DNA of 40,691 bases from Deltaproteobacteria bacterium (GTDB lineage: Bacteria > Desulfobacterota > GWC2-55-46). A model generated the notes under the pieces. It did not search any database, was not told where the DNA came from, and saw nothing but the letters and a program-made list of their open reading frames with translations. Every line of letters begins with the position of its first letter. Within the stretch, counting starts at the first letter, position 1. Both the position numbers and the translations under genes were made by a program. Positions 18,111 through 26,767 of this stretch are shown piece by piece. Location: positions 1 through 40,691 of the forward strand of contig JACRLF010000037.1 of assembly GCA_016235365.1 (NCBI GenBank), given 5' to 3'.

Positions 18111-20414
18111 TCACTTCCCCTCCAGCCTCTCCAGGATGAACCTTATCTGCCTGTCGCCGGGGTTCAACCTCAGGGCCTCCCTGAGCGCGGCCCTTGCCGG
18201 GCCTTCCTCATTGAGCTGGTAGAGGAGGAGGCCGTATGACTTTGCGAGGTTCGAGTCGTTGGGGAACTTTTCTACGCCTTTTTTAAGATACTCAAGCGCC
18301 TTTTTGTTATCATCCATGGACTGGTACGAAAGCGCAAGGTAGTAGTACGCCGTAGGGCCCTCTTCTATCTTCAACGCCTCCTCAAAGGCGGAGGCCGCCC
18401 CGCCGAAGTTCCTCTCCCGGTAGTACTTCCCGGCCTTTATGTTAAGCTCCGCGAGCTTCTCTTTCCGCGCCTCAGGGGTTAGCGTTGAATAGGGGTTTAT
18501 GATGACGTCCACAGGCTTGCCGGAGGGGTAGGGGGAGTCAAGGGTCTTTGATATCCTGATATCGCCCTTGAGCCTCATCTCATCGAGGTTCACGGAGCCT
18601 AAGTAGTTGTTGCCGGGCGTGAGAGTCGCGCCTGATGAGTCGATGTTCACCCCGTTGCCGTAGACGTTGTTCTCAATCATCTCGGGGCTTGAGCTAAGGA
18701 CGACAAGGGCAATAGTGTTCTGGGTTATGTCGTTCCTTTTAATCGAGGGCATTGAATTGTCGACGCGCACGCCCTCGGAGTTATGCCAGATGGTGGAGCC
18801 CGTGATAGATGGGGACGGCGCCCCGTAGGAGACCAGGCCCGCCCCGTTGTACTCTATGATGGAGTCTGATATCAGCGTATCGCTGTTCCTTATGGAGACC
18901 CCGGCGTCCGCGCCCCTGACCCTTGCGAAACGGAGGCTACTCTTGCCGCCCTCGATCGATACGCCCTTGAACCTCTCTTCAGGCGTCTTTGGCAGGAACT
19001 CCACCATGAGGTCCTTTTCGCCGTTGGCGGCCAGCGCCCCCATGACCCTTAAAGACGCGCCCCTTTCAAAGAACACCTTCACGTCCGGCATGGCCGTGAG
19101 GGTGACGCCGTTTTCAACGACAATATCGCCCTTGACGAGGTATGAGCCAGCGTTCAGGGTGGTGTCCTTTTTTATCCTTTCAGGGAGCACGACTATCTCG
19201 CGCTCCCTCAATGCAAGCCTTATCGCCTCCGACCTCTCGCCGAGGTTGCCGGCAGAGTCCACAGCCGCGACCCTGTAGTAATAGCCCTGTTTGGGCTCAA
19301 GGCCCTTGTCGGTAAAAACGGGCTCCTCCGTAAACCCCGCTTCCTCGAACTCCGAAAGCGGTTTTGTGCCCTTGAATATCCTGTAGCCCTTGAGGTCGCG
19401 GGCCGATACCGCGACCCACGCGAGCTCCACCCTGTCGGTAAAGGCCCGGCCCTTGAGCCCTCCCACGGCGGGCGGGGGCGTGGTGTCTATCGTCAGGAAT
19501 CCGCTTATGTCGAGCCACCTCGACTCCTCCCCGCCCGGCCTCCTTAAATATACGATGACGGGGGCCTCATTGACGTTGTCTCCGGGCAGGGCCGTGTACT
19601 CTCCGAGGTACTCGCCTGGGGAGACCTCCTTCATGGGGAGCGCCTTCTTGAACCCGCCTATCTCAAAGAGCCCGATGAGGCCCTTTTCGCCCTCCATCGC
19701 CGCTTTCACGGTCTTGCCCTTGCCAAAGGGGCTTTCCTTCGCGTTCGACATGGCGTTTTTGATCACGGGCGCGTCCTCGACCTTGAACCCCTCCGGCGCC
19801 GGCACCTTTTCGTTCAACTTCCAGCCGAGCTCGTTTATAACCCTTATCCGCTGGATATCCCGCAGGTTCATGGCGGTGGAAACTATCGTCATAACGGCCC
19901 CGATCGGAGAGAGCGGAAGCCCTCCCTCGTGGTACCTCGCCGCCTCCTTTATCCTCCAGAGCTCCTGCCCTGTCCGGGCGTCCACCATCCAGACCTCGGC
20001 CTCCACCCCCATCTGGGAGTAGGCCACGGCAAAGACCTTCTTGTAATCCGTCACCCTGCCGTAGATGAGCCCCTGCGCCCCCACCGCCTCTGCGACGTCC
20101 TTTGGCGGGATATCAAAGACGGTCTTTCCGGACGACCTTTCGAGAAGCGCTGTCTTTTCGTCCACTACCGAAGGCTCTATGTCCCCGAAGGGCTTGGAGC
20201 TGAAGTGGTTGAAGAAGCTTTTGCGCACCGGGGAGGCGAGCCCTATCTCGTCGGTGTCGTTTCCGAACGGAAGGACGGCCACGACCTTCGGGTACCCTGC
20301 CGCGGATATTGGAACATCTTCCTTTGCCTTGACCGTCTGTTGCGTTGGCGCGCAACCGTAGAATACGCAGGATATCAGGAGGAAGACGGAGACGTAAAAG
20401 GTTCTTCGGTGCAT
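18111..20414 (-). CDS. Large lipoprotein: DUF799-like/FnIII/right-handed beta-helix/TPR protein
   Basis: Start MHRRTFYVSVFLLISCVFYGCAPTQQ (lipobox-like Cys); FnIII-like YYYRVAAVDSAGN; repeated SSSPEMIENNVYGNG beta-helix turns; C-terminal TPRs. Confidence 0.8.
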   Translation of the reverse strand: MHRRTFYVSVFLLISCVFYGCAPTQQTVKAKEDVPISAAGYPKVVAVLPFGNDTDEIGLASPVRKSFFNHFSSKPFGDIEPSVVDEKTALLERSSGKTVFDIPPKDVAEAVGAQGLIYGRVTDYKKVFAVAYSQMGVEAEVWMVDARTGQELWRIKEAARYHEGGLPLSPIGAVMTIVSTAMNLRDIQRIRVINELGWKLNEKVPAPEGFKVEDAPVIKNAMSNAKESPFGKGKTVKAAMEGEKGLIGLFEIGGFKKALPMKEVSPGEYLGEYTALPGDNVNEAPVIVYLRRPGGEESRWLDISGFLTIDTTPPPAVGGLKGRAFTDRVELAWVAVSARDLKGYRIFKGTKPLSEFEEAGFTEEPVFTDKGLEPKQGYYYRVAAVDSAGNLGERSEAIRLALREREIVVLPERIKKDTTLNAGSYLVKGDIVVENGVTLTAMPDVKVFFERGASLRVMGALAANGEKDLMVEFLPKTPEERFKGVSIEGGKSSLRFARVRGADAGVSIRNSDTLISDSIIEYNGAGLVSYGAPSPSITGSTIWHNSEGVRVDNSMPSIKRNDITQNTIALVVLSSSPEMIENNVYGNGVNIDSSGATLTPGNNYLGSVNLDEMRLKGDIRISKTLDSPYPSGKPVDVIINPYSTLTPEARKEKLAELNIKAGKYYRERNFGGAASAFEEALKIEEGPTAYYYLALSYQSMDDNKKALEYLKKGVEKFPNDSNLAKSYGLLLYQLNEEGPARAALREALRLNPGDRQIRFILERLEGK

Positions 20415-20599
20415 GGGGAGCGCTCCATTTCTTACATGCGCGTGTAGAGCCAACAGGCCGGGACGGCCGCCGGGTTTCCGGGCGGGCCGCGTCAAGCGAA
20501 GGTGGGGAAAACTGAGGGTATTTTAGCGGGCGGCAGGTGCGTTGTCAAAATAAATATTCCGGGCGCGGACGGGGCCTTTTCAGGTTATCTTCTATGCCA

Positions 20600-20820
20600 T
20601 CGTGGGACAAAGGACGGACAAGGTGGATTCCCTAATATTTGGACTGATATCCAAATCGTTTCGGGTGGCGAAACACTCGGCTATCCTACTCAAAAGCCCC
20701 TTGCCCTTTTGGAAAGAATCATTCAGGCTTCCAGTAATGAAGGCGACGTTGTCTTAGACCCTTTCTGCGGTTGCGGCACGGCTGTCCATGCGGCGCAAAA
20801 ACTCAATCGTCAGGGGCGCG
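20600..20820 (+). pseudogene. Truncated DNA (adenine/cytosine-N4) methyltransferase remnant
   Basis: [58 protein letters not shown] carries methylase motifs ([12 protein letters not shown]), without a full N- or C-terminal domain; lies inside ORF 20502-20948. Confidence 0.8.
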
Positions 20821-20993
20821 GGGGGTTGACTTTCAAAAAAGCAAAGGTAGAAGAAAAACAGCATATTCAGAAAGATTTTTTTAAGAATATTTTTGCCGCG
20901 CGGACGGCGGCGCGGGTTTGCCATACTGCTTTTGGCCAGGGCTGTTGAAAAAGAACCTTTACTGTAGTACAGTAGCTTTACGGAGGTGATACC

Positions 20994-21203
20994 ATGAGGC
21001 ACGTTATACTTGAGTCAGCCGAGGAGGGCGGCTACACGGTATATTGCCCTTCTCTGCCGGGTTGCGTGAGCGAGGGTGAGACGGTAGAGGAGACCCTTGA
21101 AAATATCAAAGAGGCTATTGAGCTTTACATCGAAAGCCTTGTGGAGCACGGGGAGCCTGTCCCGCCGGATGTTGATTTGAAGGTCTATTCAGTCGCCGTA
21201 TGA
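20994..21203 (+). CDS. hicB: HicB-family antitoxin (second module)
   Basis: MRHVILESAEEGGYTVYCPSLPGCVSEGETVEETLENIKEAIELYIESL; GGAGGTGATACC RBS. Confidence 0.88.
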   Translation: MRHVILESAEEGGYTVYCPSLPGCVSEGETVEETLENIKEAIELYIESLVEHGEPVPPDVDLKVYSVAV

Positions 21204-21421
21204 CCAAGCTCCCGGTCGTCTCGGGCAACGAGTGCGTTAAAGCCCTCATACGCGCCGGTTTTGATATAGACCGCCAGAAAGGTAGCCATGTAATCTTGTA
21301 TAAAGACAACCCCAAAGCCCGCGCCGTAGTCCCCAACCATAAAACCATCAAAAAAGGCACACTCCGGCAGATAATCACAGACTCCGGCTTGACAATCGAA
21401 GATTTCTTGAAATGCCTTTAA
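21200..21421 (+). CDS. hicA: HicA-family mRNA interferase toxin (second module)
   Basis: MTKLPVVSGNECVKALIRAGFDIDRQKGSHVILYKDNPKARAVVPNHKTIKKGTLRQII; overlaps hicB stop. Confidence 0.88.
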   Translation: MTKLPVVSGNECVKALIRAGFDIDRQKGSHVILYKDNPKARAVVPNHKTIKKGTLRQIITDSGLTIEDFLKCL

Positions 21422-21512
21422 TGTTTCCTTCGGATACGCCGTTGCCTGGCACGCGGGTGGTTAAGTATTTTCATTCCTTGCGTCTCTTGCGTCTTTGGGG
21501 GAGGGTAAATCA

Positions 21513-21589
21513 TGGCGCGCCTGGCTGGGCTCGAACCAGCGGCCTACTGCTTAGAAGGCAGTTGCTCTATCCTACTGAGCTACAGGCGC
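21513..21589 (-). tRNA. tRNA-Arg (anticodon TCT), CCA encoded
   Basis: Reverse complement GCGCCTGTAGCTCAGTAGGATAGAGCAACTGCCTTCTAAGCAGTAGGCCGCTGGTTCGAGCCCAGCCAGGCGCGCCA folds as cloverleaf. Confidence 0.95.
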
Positions 21590-21624
21590 GTATCGATTGG
21601 ATAATTAAGGTCTATTGATTTCGA

Positions 21625-21642
21625 TGGTCGGGGCGAGAGGAT
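21625..21642 (-). repeat. Duplicate of the tRNA-Pro 3' end (18 bp exact)
   Basis: TGGTCGGGGCGAGAGGAT identical to 21981-21998. Confidence 0.9.
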
Positions 21643-21765
21643 GGATAGCCCTTCGGGCTATCGCCGGCAGGGAATTTGTCTCTTCCATTGCCCGCCGCGC
21701 CTACGGCTACGCCGGGCTCCCGGTCGGCTTCCGCTCGTCGCCTTCCTGGCTCCTCGCTCCAGCCG

Positions 21766-21908
21766 CGCCGCCTCACTTCCGGACGCGTCCATGCGTCCTC
21801 TTCCTCGCTCCGCTCGGCCTCTATTCCTCGGCATCCTGCCTCGTCATTCCGGCCACGCGCCTTCACTTACGGCCGCATCCCTGCGTCCTTATCCTCGCTT
21901 CGCTCGGC
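21766..21908. repeat. Imperfect tandem repeat, ~90-bp period, between tRNA-Pro and its 3'-end duplicate
   Basis: 'cctcacttccggacgcgtccatgcgtcctcttcctcgctccgctcggc' vs 'cttcacttacggccgcatccctgcgtccttatcctcgcttcgctcggc'. Confidence 0.75.
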
Positions 21909-21980
21909 GTTCAGGCGTTGCGACTGCGTCGCCGCTCGGCGTCTTTCGAATCCTCATCGAATCCTTGTCTATATTTAAAC

Positions 21981-22057
<77 letters not shown>

Positions 22058-22283
22058 GACATGAATATGATTAATTAGCACATCGCACCATATTTTTCAA
22101 CTCCTTTGTTCAAGGATATTGTGATAGGAATTATAGGCGGCCGGGAAAAGGCGGGCGTGCAGACCCCGCACACGACCGACCGGCCTCCCGTCTTGCCGGA
22201 CGTATCGACCCGTTGGCCGTTCATGCCGCGTCATTGCCTTCTCAGGCCCCTTGTGGAGCGGGGATTCCGGGGATACAATTCCC

Positions 22284-22318
22284 TTGACACGAAAATCTTT
22301 TTTGTATACTGTATACAA
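22284..22318 (+). promoter_or_regulatory. Sigma70-type promoter with overlapping palindromic operator upstream of the TCA operon
   Basis: TTGACA (22284-22289), 15 nt, TATACT (22305-22310); -10 lies inside perfect 17-bp palindrome TTGTATAC-T-GTATACAA (22302-22318). Confidence 0.7.
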
Positions 22319-22473
22319 TACATCGGGCAGAACGAACCGTGAGATTCCGGGCGTCATCGATTACGCCTTTTTGCAACCCCGGTACGCTCCGCATCTTTTA
22401 TTTTCAGACAGATACGATCCGGATAAAAGAACGGCCTGTGCAGGATAAAAAACCCTTTTCAAGGAGGTCTGAA

Positions 22474-23406
22474 TTGGCCAGGAAAAAGATATCGGTAATC
22501 GGCGCGGGTCATGTAGGCGCGCATACCGCGCTCTGGTTGGCCCTTAAGGAGTTAGGAGATGTCGTCCTTCTCGACATAGTGGAGGGGGTGCCGCAGGGCA
22601 AGGCCCTGGACCTCATGGAGGCCTCCCCGATAGAGGGTTTTGACTCGAATATCATCGGGACGAACGACTATAAGGACACGGCGGGCTCGGACGTCGTCGT
22701 GATAACCGCCGGCATCCCCAGGAAGCCGGGGATGAGCAGAAGCGACCTCATAAACACGAACGTAGGCATATTGAAGGCGGTAGTGGAAGGGGTGGCCAAA
22801 TACTCCCCCAACGCGCACATCCTCGTGGTGACGAACCCGCTCGACGTGATGGTGTACGCCGCGTGGAAGATGAGCGGGATGGAGCCGCACAAGATAATGG
22901 GCCTCTCCGGGGCGTTAGACGGATCGAGGATGCGCGCGTTCATAGCGATGGAACTCGGGGTCTCGGTGGAGGACGTCCACGCAATGGTCATAGGAGGGCA
23001 CGCCGACGAGATGGTCCCTCTACGGAGGTACGCCACCGTCTCCGGCATACCCGTGGCCCAGCTCTTGAGCCCTGAGAAGATGGACGCCGTCATCGCCAGG
23101 ACCAAAAAGGCCGGCGGAGAGATCGTGGCGCTCCTGAAGACCGGCAGCGCCTACTACGCCCCGTCCGCGGCCGTGGCCGAGATGGCCGAGGCCATCATAA
23201 GGGACAAAAAGAGGATTATTCCGTGCGCCGCCTACTGCAACGGCCAGTACGGGGTCGACGGCCTCTTCATAGGGGTCCCCGTGATGGTGGGCGCCGGCGG
23301 CGCTGAAAAGATAATAGAGGTGGAGCTCGACAATGACGAGAAAAAGGCGTTCATGGGGTCGGTTGCCGCGGTAAAGGGACTGATAGCGGATCTGAAGATC
23401 GGTTGA
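22474..23406 (+). CDS. mdh: Malate dehydrogenase (NAD-dependent, LDH-like MDH)
   Basis: KKISVIGAGHVGAHTALWLALKELGDVVLLDIVEGVPQGKALDLMEASPI...VVITAGIPRKPGMSRSDLI...VVTNPLDVMVY; TTG start after AAGGAGG RBS. Confidence 0.95.
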   Translation: MARKKISVIGAGHVGAHTALWLALKELGDVVLLDIVEGVPQGKALDLMEASPIEGFDSNIIGTNDYKDTAGSDVVVITAGIPRKPGMSRSDLINTNVGILKAVVEGVAKYSPNAHILVVTNPLDVMVYAAWKMSGMEPHKIMGLSGALDGSRMRAFIAMELGVSVEDVHAMVIGGHADEMVPLRRYATVSGIPVAQLLSPEKMDAVIARTKKAGGEIVALLKTGSAYYAPSAAVAEMAEAIIRDKKRIIPCAAYCNGQYGVDGLFIGVPVMVGAGGAEKIIEVELDNDEKKAFMGSVAAVKGLIADLKIG

Positions 23407-23439
23407 GGCGCTGTAAATAACACCAGAGGGTTTGACGTC

Positions 23440-24276
23440 TTGAGAAAGATTAAGGCTTCGGATATAACGGATAAGGTCAGGGACCTCTGCATAAGCGCGG
23501 CCTACGACCTCGAGGAGGACGTGGCCGCCGCCCTGAAGGCCGCGTGCGTCAGGGAGGCGTCCCCGCTCGGCAAAGAGGTGCTCGGCCAGATAGTCGAGAA
23601 CTTCGAGATAGCGCGCAGGGAGTCCCTCCCCATGTGCCAGGACACCGGGATAGCCGTATTCTTCGTGGAGGTCGGCAGGGAGGTCGAGCTCGACGGGTCC
23701 CTTGAAGACGCCATAAACGAGGGCGTGCGCCGCGGCTACAGGGACGGGTACCTGAGAAAATCCGTATGCCACCCCCTCAAGAGGGTGAATACGGGAGACA
23801 ACACCCCGGCGATAATCCATACCTCGATAGTGGAGGGGGACAGGCTCAGGATAAAGATAGCCCCAAAGGGCGCGGGCGGCGAGAACATGAGCAGGCTCAA
23901 GATGCTCAAGCCGGCGGAGGGCGTCCCCGGCATCAAAAAATTCGTCGTCGAGTCGATAAGCGAGGCCGGCGGCAACCCGTGTCCGCCGATAGTGGTGGGC
24001 GTGGGCATAGGCGGGAGCTTCGAGAAGTGCGCCATGCTCGCAAAGAAGGCGCTCCTTCGGCCCGTCGGGAGCGCGAACCAGGATGCGGAACTGGATGCCC
24101 TTGAAAAAGAGCTTCTCGATATGGTCAACGGCCTGGGCATTGGGCCTATGGGCTTCGGCGGCACAACCACGGCTCTCGCCGTCCATATAGAGACCTACCC
24201 ATGCCATATCGCAAGCCTCCCGGTGGCCCTGAACATACAGTGCCACGCGGACAGGCATAAAGAAGCAGTGATTTAA
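23440..24276 (+). CDS. fumA: Fumarate hydratase class I, alpha subunit
   Basis: LPMCQDTGIAVFFVEVG, NTGDNTPAIIH, APKGAGGENMSRLKML, GIGGSFEKCAMLAKKAL. Confidence 0.93.
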   Translation: MRKIKASDITDKVRDLCISAAYDLEEDVAAALKAACVREASPLGKEVLGQIVENFEIARRESLPMCQDTGIAVFFVEVGREVELDGSLEDAINEGVRRGYRDGYLRKSVCHPLKRVNTGDNTPAIIHTSIVEGDRLRIKIAPKGAGGENMSRLKMLKPAEGVPGIKKFVVESISEAGGNPCPPIVVGVGIGGSFEKCAMLAKKALLRPVGSANQDAELDALEKELLDMVNGLGIGPMGFGGTTTALAVHIETYPCHIASLPVALNIQCHADRHKEAVI

Positions 24277-24348
24277 AAAACGTCAACGGCTTATCCGTCA
24301 GGGCGATAACGGATGGGCATGACGCCAAGCGGAGCAAGGGATACGATC

Positions 24349-24909
24349 ATGACAGAGCCGATAAGGATAACCCCCCCGTTGATTGACGCGGACGTGGAGA
24401 GGCTCAGGGCCGGGGACAAGGTCCTGATAACGGGCGTGATATACACGGCGCGTGACGCGGCCCATAAGAGGCTCATCGAGCTCATCGAGAAGGGCGAAAA
24501 GCTCCCGATAGAGTTGAAGGGGCAGATAATATATTACGTCGGCCCCACGCCGGCCAAACCGGGTCAGGCTATAGGGTCCGCCGGGCCCACGACGAGCGGG
24601 AGGATGGACGCGTATACGCCAAGGCTCCTGGAGTTAGGGCTCAAGGGCATGGTCGGCAAGGGCGGCCGGAGCAAAGAGGTGATAGAGGCGATAAAGAAGT
24701 ACAGGTGCGTCTACATGGCCGCCGTGGGCGGGGCCGCGGCGCTCATTGCCAGGTCGATAAGGAAGGCCGATATAGTCGCGTATGAAGACCTCGGCCCCGA
24801 GGCGATAAGAAGGCTTGAGGTGGTGGACTTCCCGGCCATAGTGGCGAACGACGTGCACGGCGGGGACCTCTTCGCCCAGGGCGTCGAGAAGTACAGAAGG
24901 GTATCATAG
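24349..24909 (+). CDS. fumB: Fumarate hydratase class I, beta subunit
   Basis: GDKVLITGVIYTARDAAHKRL, YVGPTPAKPGQAIGSAGPTTSGRMDAYTP, MVGKGGRSKEV. Confidence 0.93.
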   Translation: MTEPIRITPPLIDADVERLRAGDKVLITGVIYTARDAAHKRLIELIEKGEKLPIELKGQIIYYVGPTPAKPGQAIGSAGPTTSGRMDAYTPRLLELGLKGMVGKGGRSKEVIEAIKKYRCVYMAAVGGAAALIARSIRKADIVAYEDLGPEAIRRLEVVDFPAIVANDVHGGDLFAQGVEKYRRVS

Positions 24910-24950
24910 GCGTCGCTGATATTACGGCGGAGGGCAGGGGTGCAATCGAT

Positions 24951-25358
24951 ATGAAGCTAAAACTTTCTCAAGCCGATATAGACGGGGCTGAAGTCCAGCT
25001 CATAGAGCGCGTCAGCGGCGAGGAGATGAAGAGGTGCTACCAGTGCGGCAACTGCTCCGGCGGCTGTCCGGTGGCCTACGCCATGGAGGTCCCCCCGAGC
25101 CAGATAATGAGGTTCCTGCAGTTGGGCATGGTGGATGAGGTGATGGGCGCAAACTCGATGTGGGTGTGCGTGGGTTGCCTTCAGTGCTCATCGCGGTGCC
25201 CGCAGGGCGTAAGTGTGGCCAGCGTGCTCGAGGGGCTTAGGCAGATAACCCTGAGAAAGGGCACGGACAAGACCAGGGTCGCGGACATCCCGGCCCGGTT
25301 CCTTGAAAAGGCCCCGCAGCAGGCGATAGTGTGCGGGTTCAGGAAGTTCGTAAGCTGA
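24951..25358 (+). CDS. hdrC: Heterodisulfide reductase subunit C-like 4Fe-4S protein
   Basis: CYQCGNCSGGCPVAYAMEVPPSQIMRFLQLG...CVGCLQCSSRCPQGVSVA. Confidence 0.9.
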   Translation: MKLKLSQADIDGAEVQLIERVSGEEMKRCYQCGNCSGGCPVAYAMEVPPSQIMRFLQLGMVDEVMGANSMWVCVGCLQCSSRCPQGVSVASVLEGLRQITLRKGTDKTRVADIPARFLEKAPQQAIVCGFRKFVS

Positions 25359-25383
25359 AAAAAGCCCATTGAAAATGCAGACA

Positions 25384-25404
25384 CCCAGGGTTGAAACCCC
25401 TGGG
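25384..25404. repeat. Hairpin/palindrome between hdrC and hdrB
   Basis: CCCAGGG-TTGAAAC-CCCTGGG. Confidence 0.8.
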
Positions 25405-25422
25405 TTACGGAACGATAGAAAA

Positions 25423-26292
25423 ATGAAGATACCATACTACCCGGGGTGCACCCTCAATACGGTAGCCAAGGGCTTCGACGCCTCGGCGCGGGACTCGGCC
25501 CTGGCAATCGGGTTTGAGATGGCGGAGCTGCCGCAGTGGAACTGCTGCGGGGCGACGTTCCCGCTTACGCCGGACAACCTCATAGCCCTCTGCGCCCCGG
25601 CCAAGGTCTTATCCAATGCGCGCAAAGAGGGGGACACGCTTACGACCCTGTGCTCCGTGTGCTACAACGTCCTTAAGAGGACGAACAAGGTCTTGAGGGA
25701 CGACAGGGAAAAAAGGGGCGTCATAAACGGCTTTATCGAGGAGGAGTACGACGGGTCCGTCAACGTAGTCCACTTCCTCGAGGTGTTGAGGGACAGGATA
25801 GGTTTTGATAAGGTGAAGGAGGCCGTAAAAAGGCCGCTCAAGGGGATTAAGGCCGGCGCGTACTACGGGTGCATGCTCCTGCGCCCATTCGAGGATATCG
25901 GCATAGACAGGGTGGAGAGTCCGACGGTATTCGAAGACCTCTTGAGGGCCATCGGGGCCGAGCCCGTGGAGTTCCCGAACAGGATAGAGTGCTGCGGGGC
26001 CCACCTCGCCATGAATAACGGGGAGATAGTTGAAAGGCTCTCCGGCAACGTGATGACCTCGGCGGTCGCCTGCGGCGCGGAGCTTATCGTAACGACCTGC
26101 CCGCTCTGCCAGTATAATCTGGAAAAGAGCCAGGGCGGCGTGGCGCAAAACACCCCCGGATACAACGAGGTGCCGATAATCTACTTCACACAGGCGCTGG
26201 GGCTTGCCCTGGGCCACGATATCGAAAAGCTCGGTTTTGAGAATAACGCCTCTGACGTGATGGGGCTCCTTAAGAAAAAGGGGATAGTCTGA
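25423..26292 (+). CDS. hdrB: Heterodisulfide reductase subunit B-like (CCG domain) protein
   Basis: MKIPYYPGCTLN, WNCCGATF, CSVCYNVLKR, YYGCMLLRP, RIECCGAH, CPLCQYNLE. Confidence 0.93.
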   Translation: MKIPYYPGCTLNTVAKGFDASARDSALAIGFEMAELPQWNCCGATFPLTPDNLIALCAPAKVLSNARKEGDTLTTLCSVCYNVLKRTNKVLRDDREKRGVINGFIEEEYDGSVNVVHFLEVLRDRIGFDKVKEAVKRPLKGIKAGAYYGCMLLRPFEDIGIDRVESPTVFEDLLRAIGAEPVEFPNRIECCGAHLAMNNGEIVERLSGNVMTSAVACGAELIVTTCPLCQYNLEKSQGGVAQNTPGYNEVPIIYFTQALGLALGHDIEKLGFENNASDVMGLLKKKGIV

Positions 26293-26324
26293 CAGAATAA
26301 GGCAACCCCTAAGAAATAATTATT

Positions 26325-26700
26325 CCGTCATTGCGAGGCTGTTTTGTAGCCGAAGCAATCTCCCGGCGCGCCCCTATGTCTTATGAAAGACAATACTTAT
26401 GTCTACATAATGACGAACAAATGGAATACGGTCGTTTATACGGGCGTAACGAACGATCTGAAAAGACGCGTTTTTGAGCACAAGGAAAAGCTGGTAGAAG
26501 GTTTTACAAGGAAATACAACATAGATAAGCTTGTTTATTATGAAGTCTTTAACGACCCAGAAAACGCCATCGCGAGGGAAAAACAGATTAAGGGCGGTTC
26601 CAGGGCCGGTAAGATAGACTTAATAAATAGTCTTAATATGTCCTGGAGGGATTTGTACGACGAAATATGAGATTGCTTCGCCTCCGGCTCGCAATGACGG
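26325..26700 (+). mobile_element. Candidate repeat-framed GIY-YIG element between hdrB and hdrA
   Basis: CCGTCATTGCGAG...CGAAGCAATCTC (26325-26362) is inverted as GAGATTGCTTCG...CTCGCAATGACGG (26669-26700); encloses one GIY-YIG ORF whose stop overlaps the right arm. Confidence 0.65.
26383..26670 (+). CDS. Single-domain GIY-YIG endonuclease superfamily protein
   Basis: YVYIMTNKWNTVVYTGVTNDLKRRVFEHKEKLVEGFTRKYNIDKLVYYEVFNDPENAIAREKQIKGG is the COG2827-type GIY-YIG pattern. Confidence 0.92.
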   Translation: MKDNTYVYIMTNKWNTVVYTGVTNDLKRRVFEHKEKLVEGFTRKYNIDKLVYYEVFNDPENAIAREKQIKGGSRAGKIDLINSLNMSWRDLYDEI

Positions 26701-26767
26701 AAGGCGTCCGTAGCAAAACGGGTTTCGATGCAATAAACATCTTTATGAGCAACCATAGAGGTCTACC

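Noticed and set aside
22339-22473. Upstream extension of mdh (355-aa ORF start)
   Set aside because: The extension has no MDH homology; TTG at 22474 with AAGGAGG RBS gives a normal ~310-aa MDH beginning at the Rossmann motif.
23020-24258. 412-aa minus-strand ORF opposite mdh/fumA, and similar antisense ORFs (11305-12558, 14807-15595, 30680-31348, 35406-36146, 39311-40003)
   Set aside because: Antisense to genes with unmistakable family motifs; no independent protein signature or RBS context.
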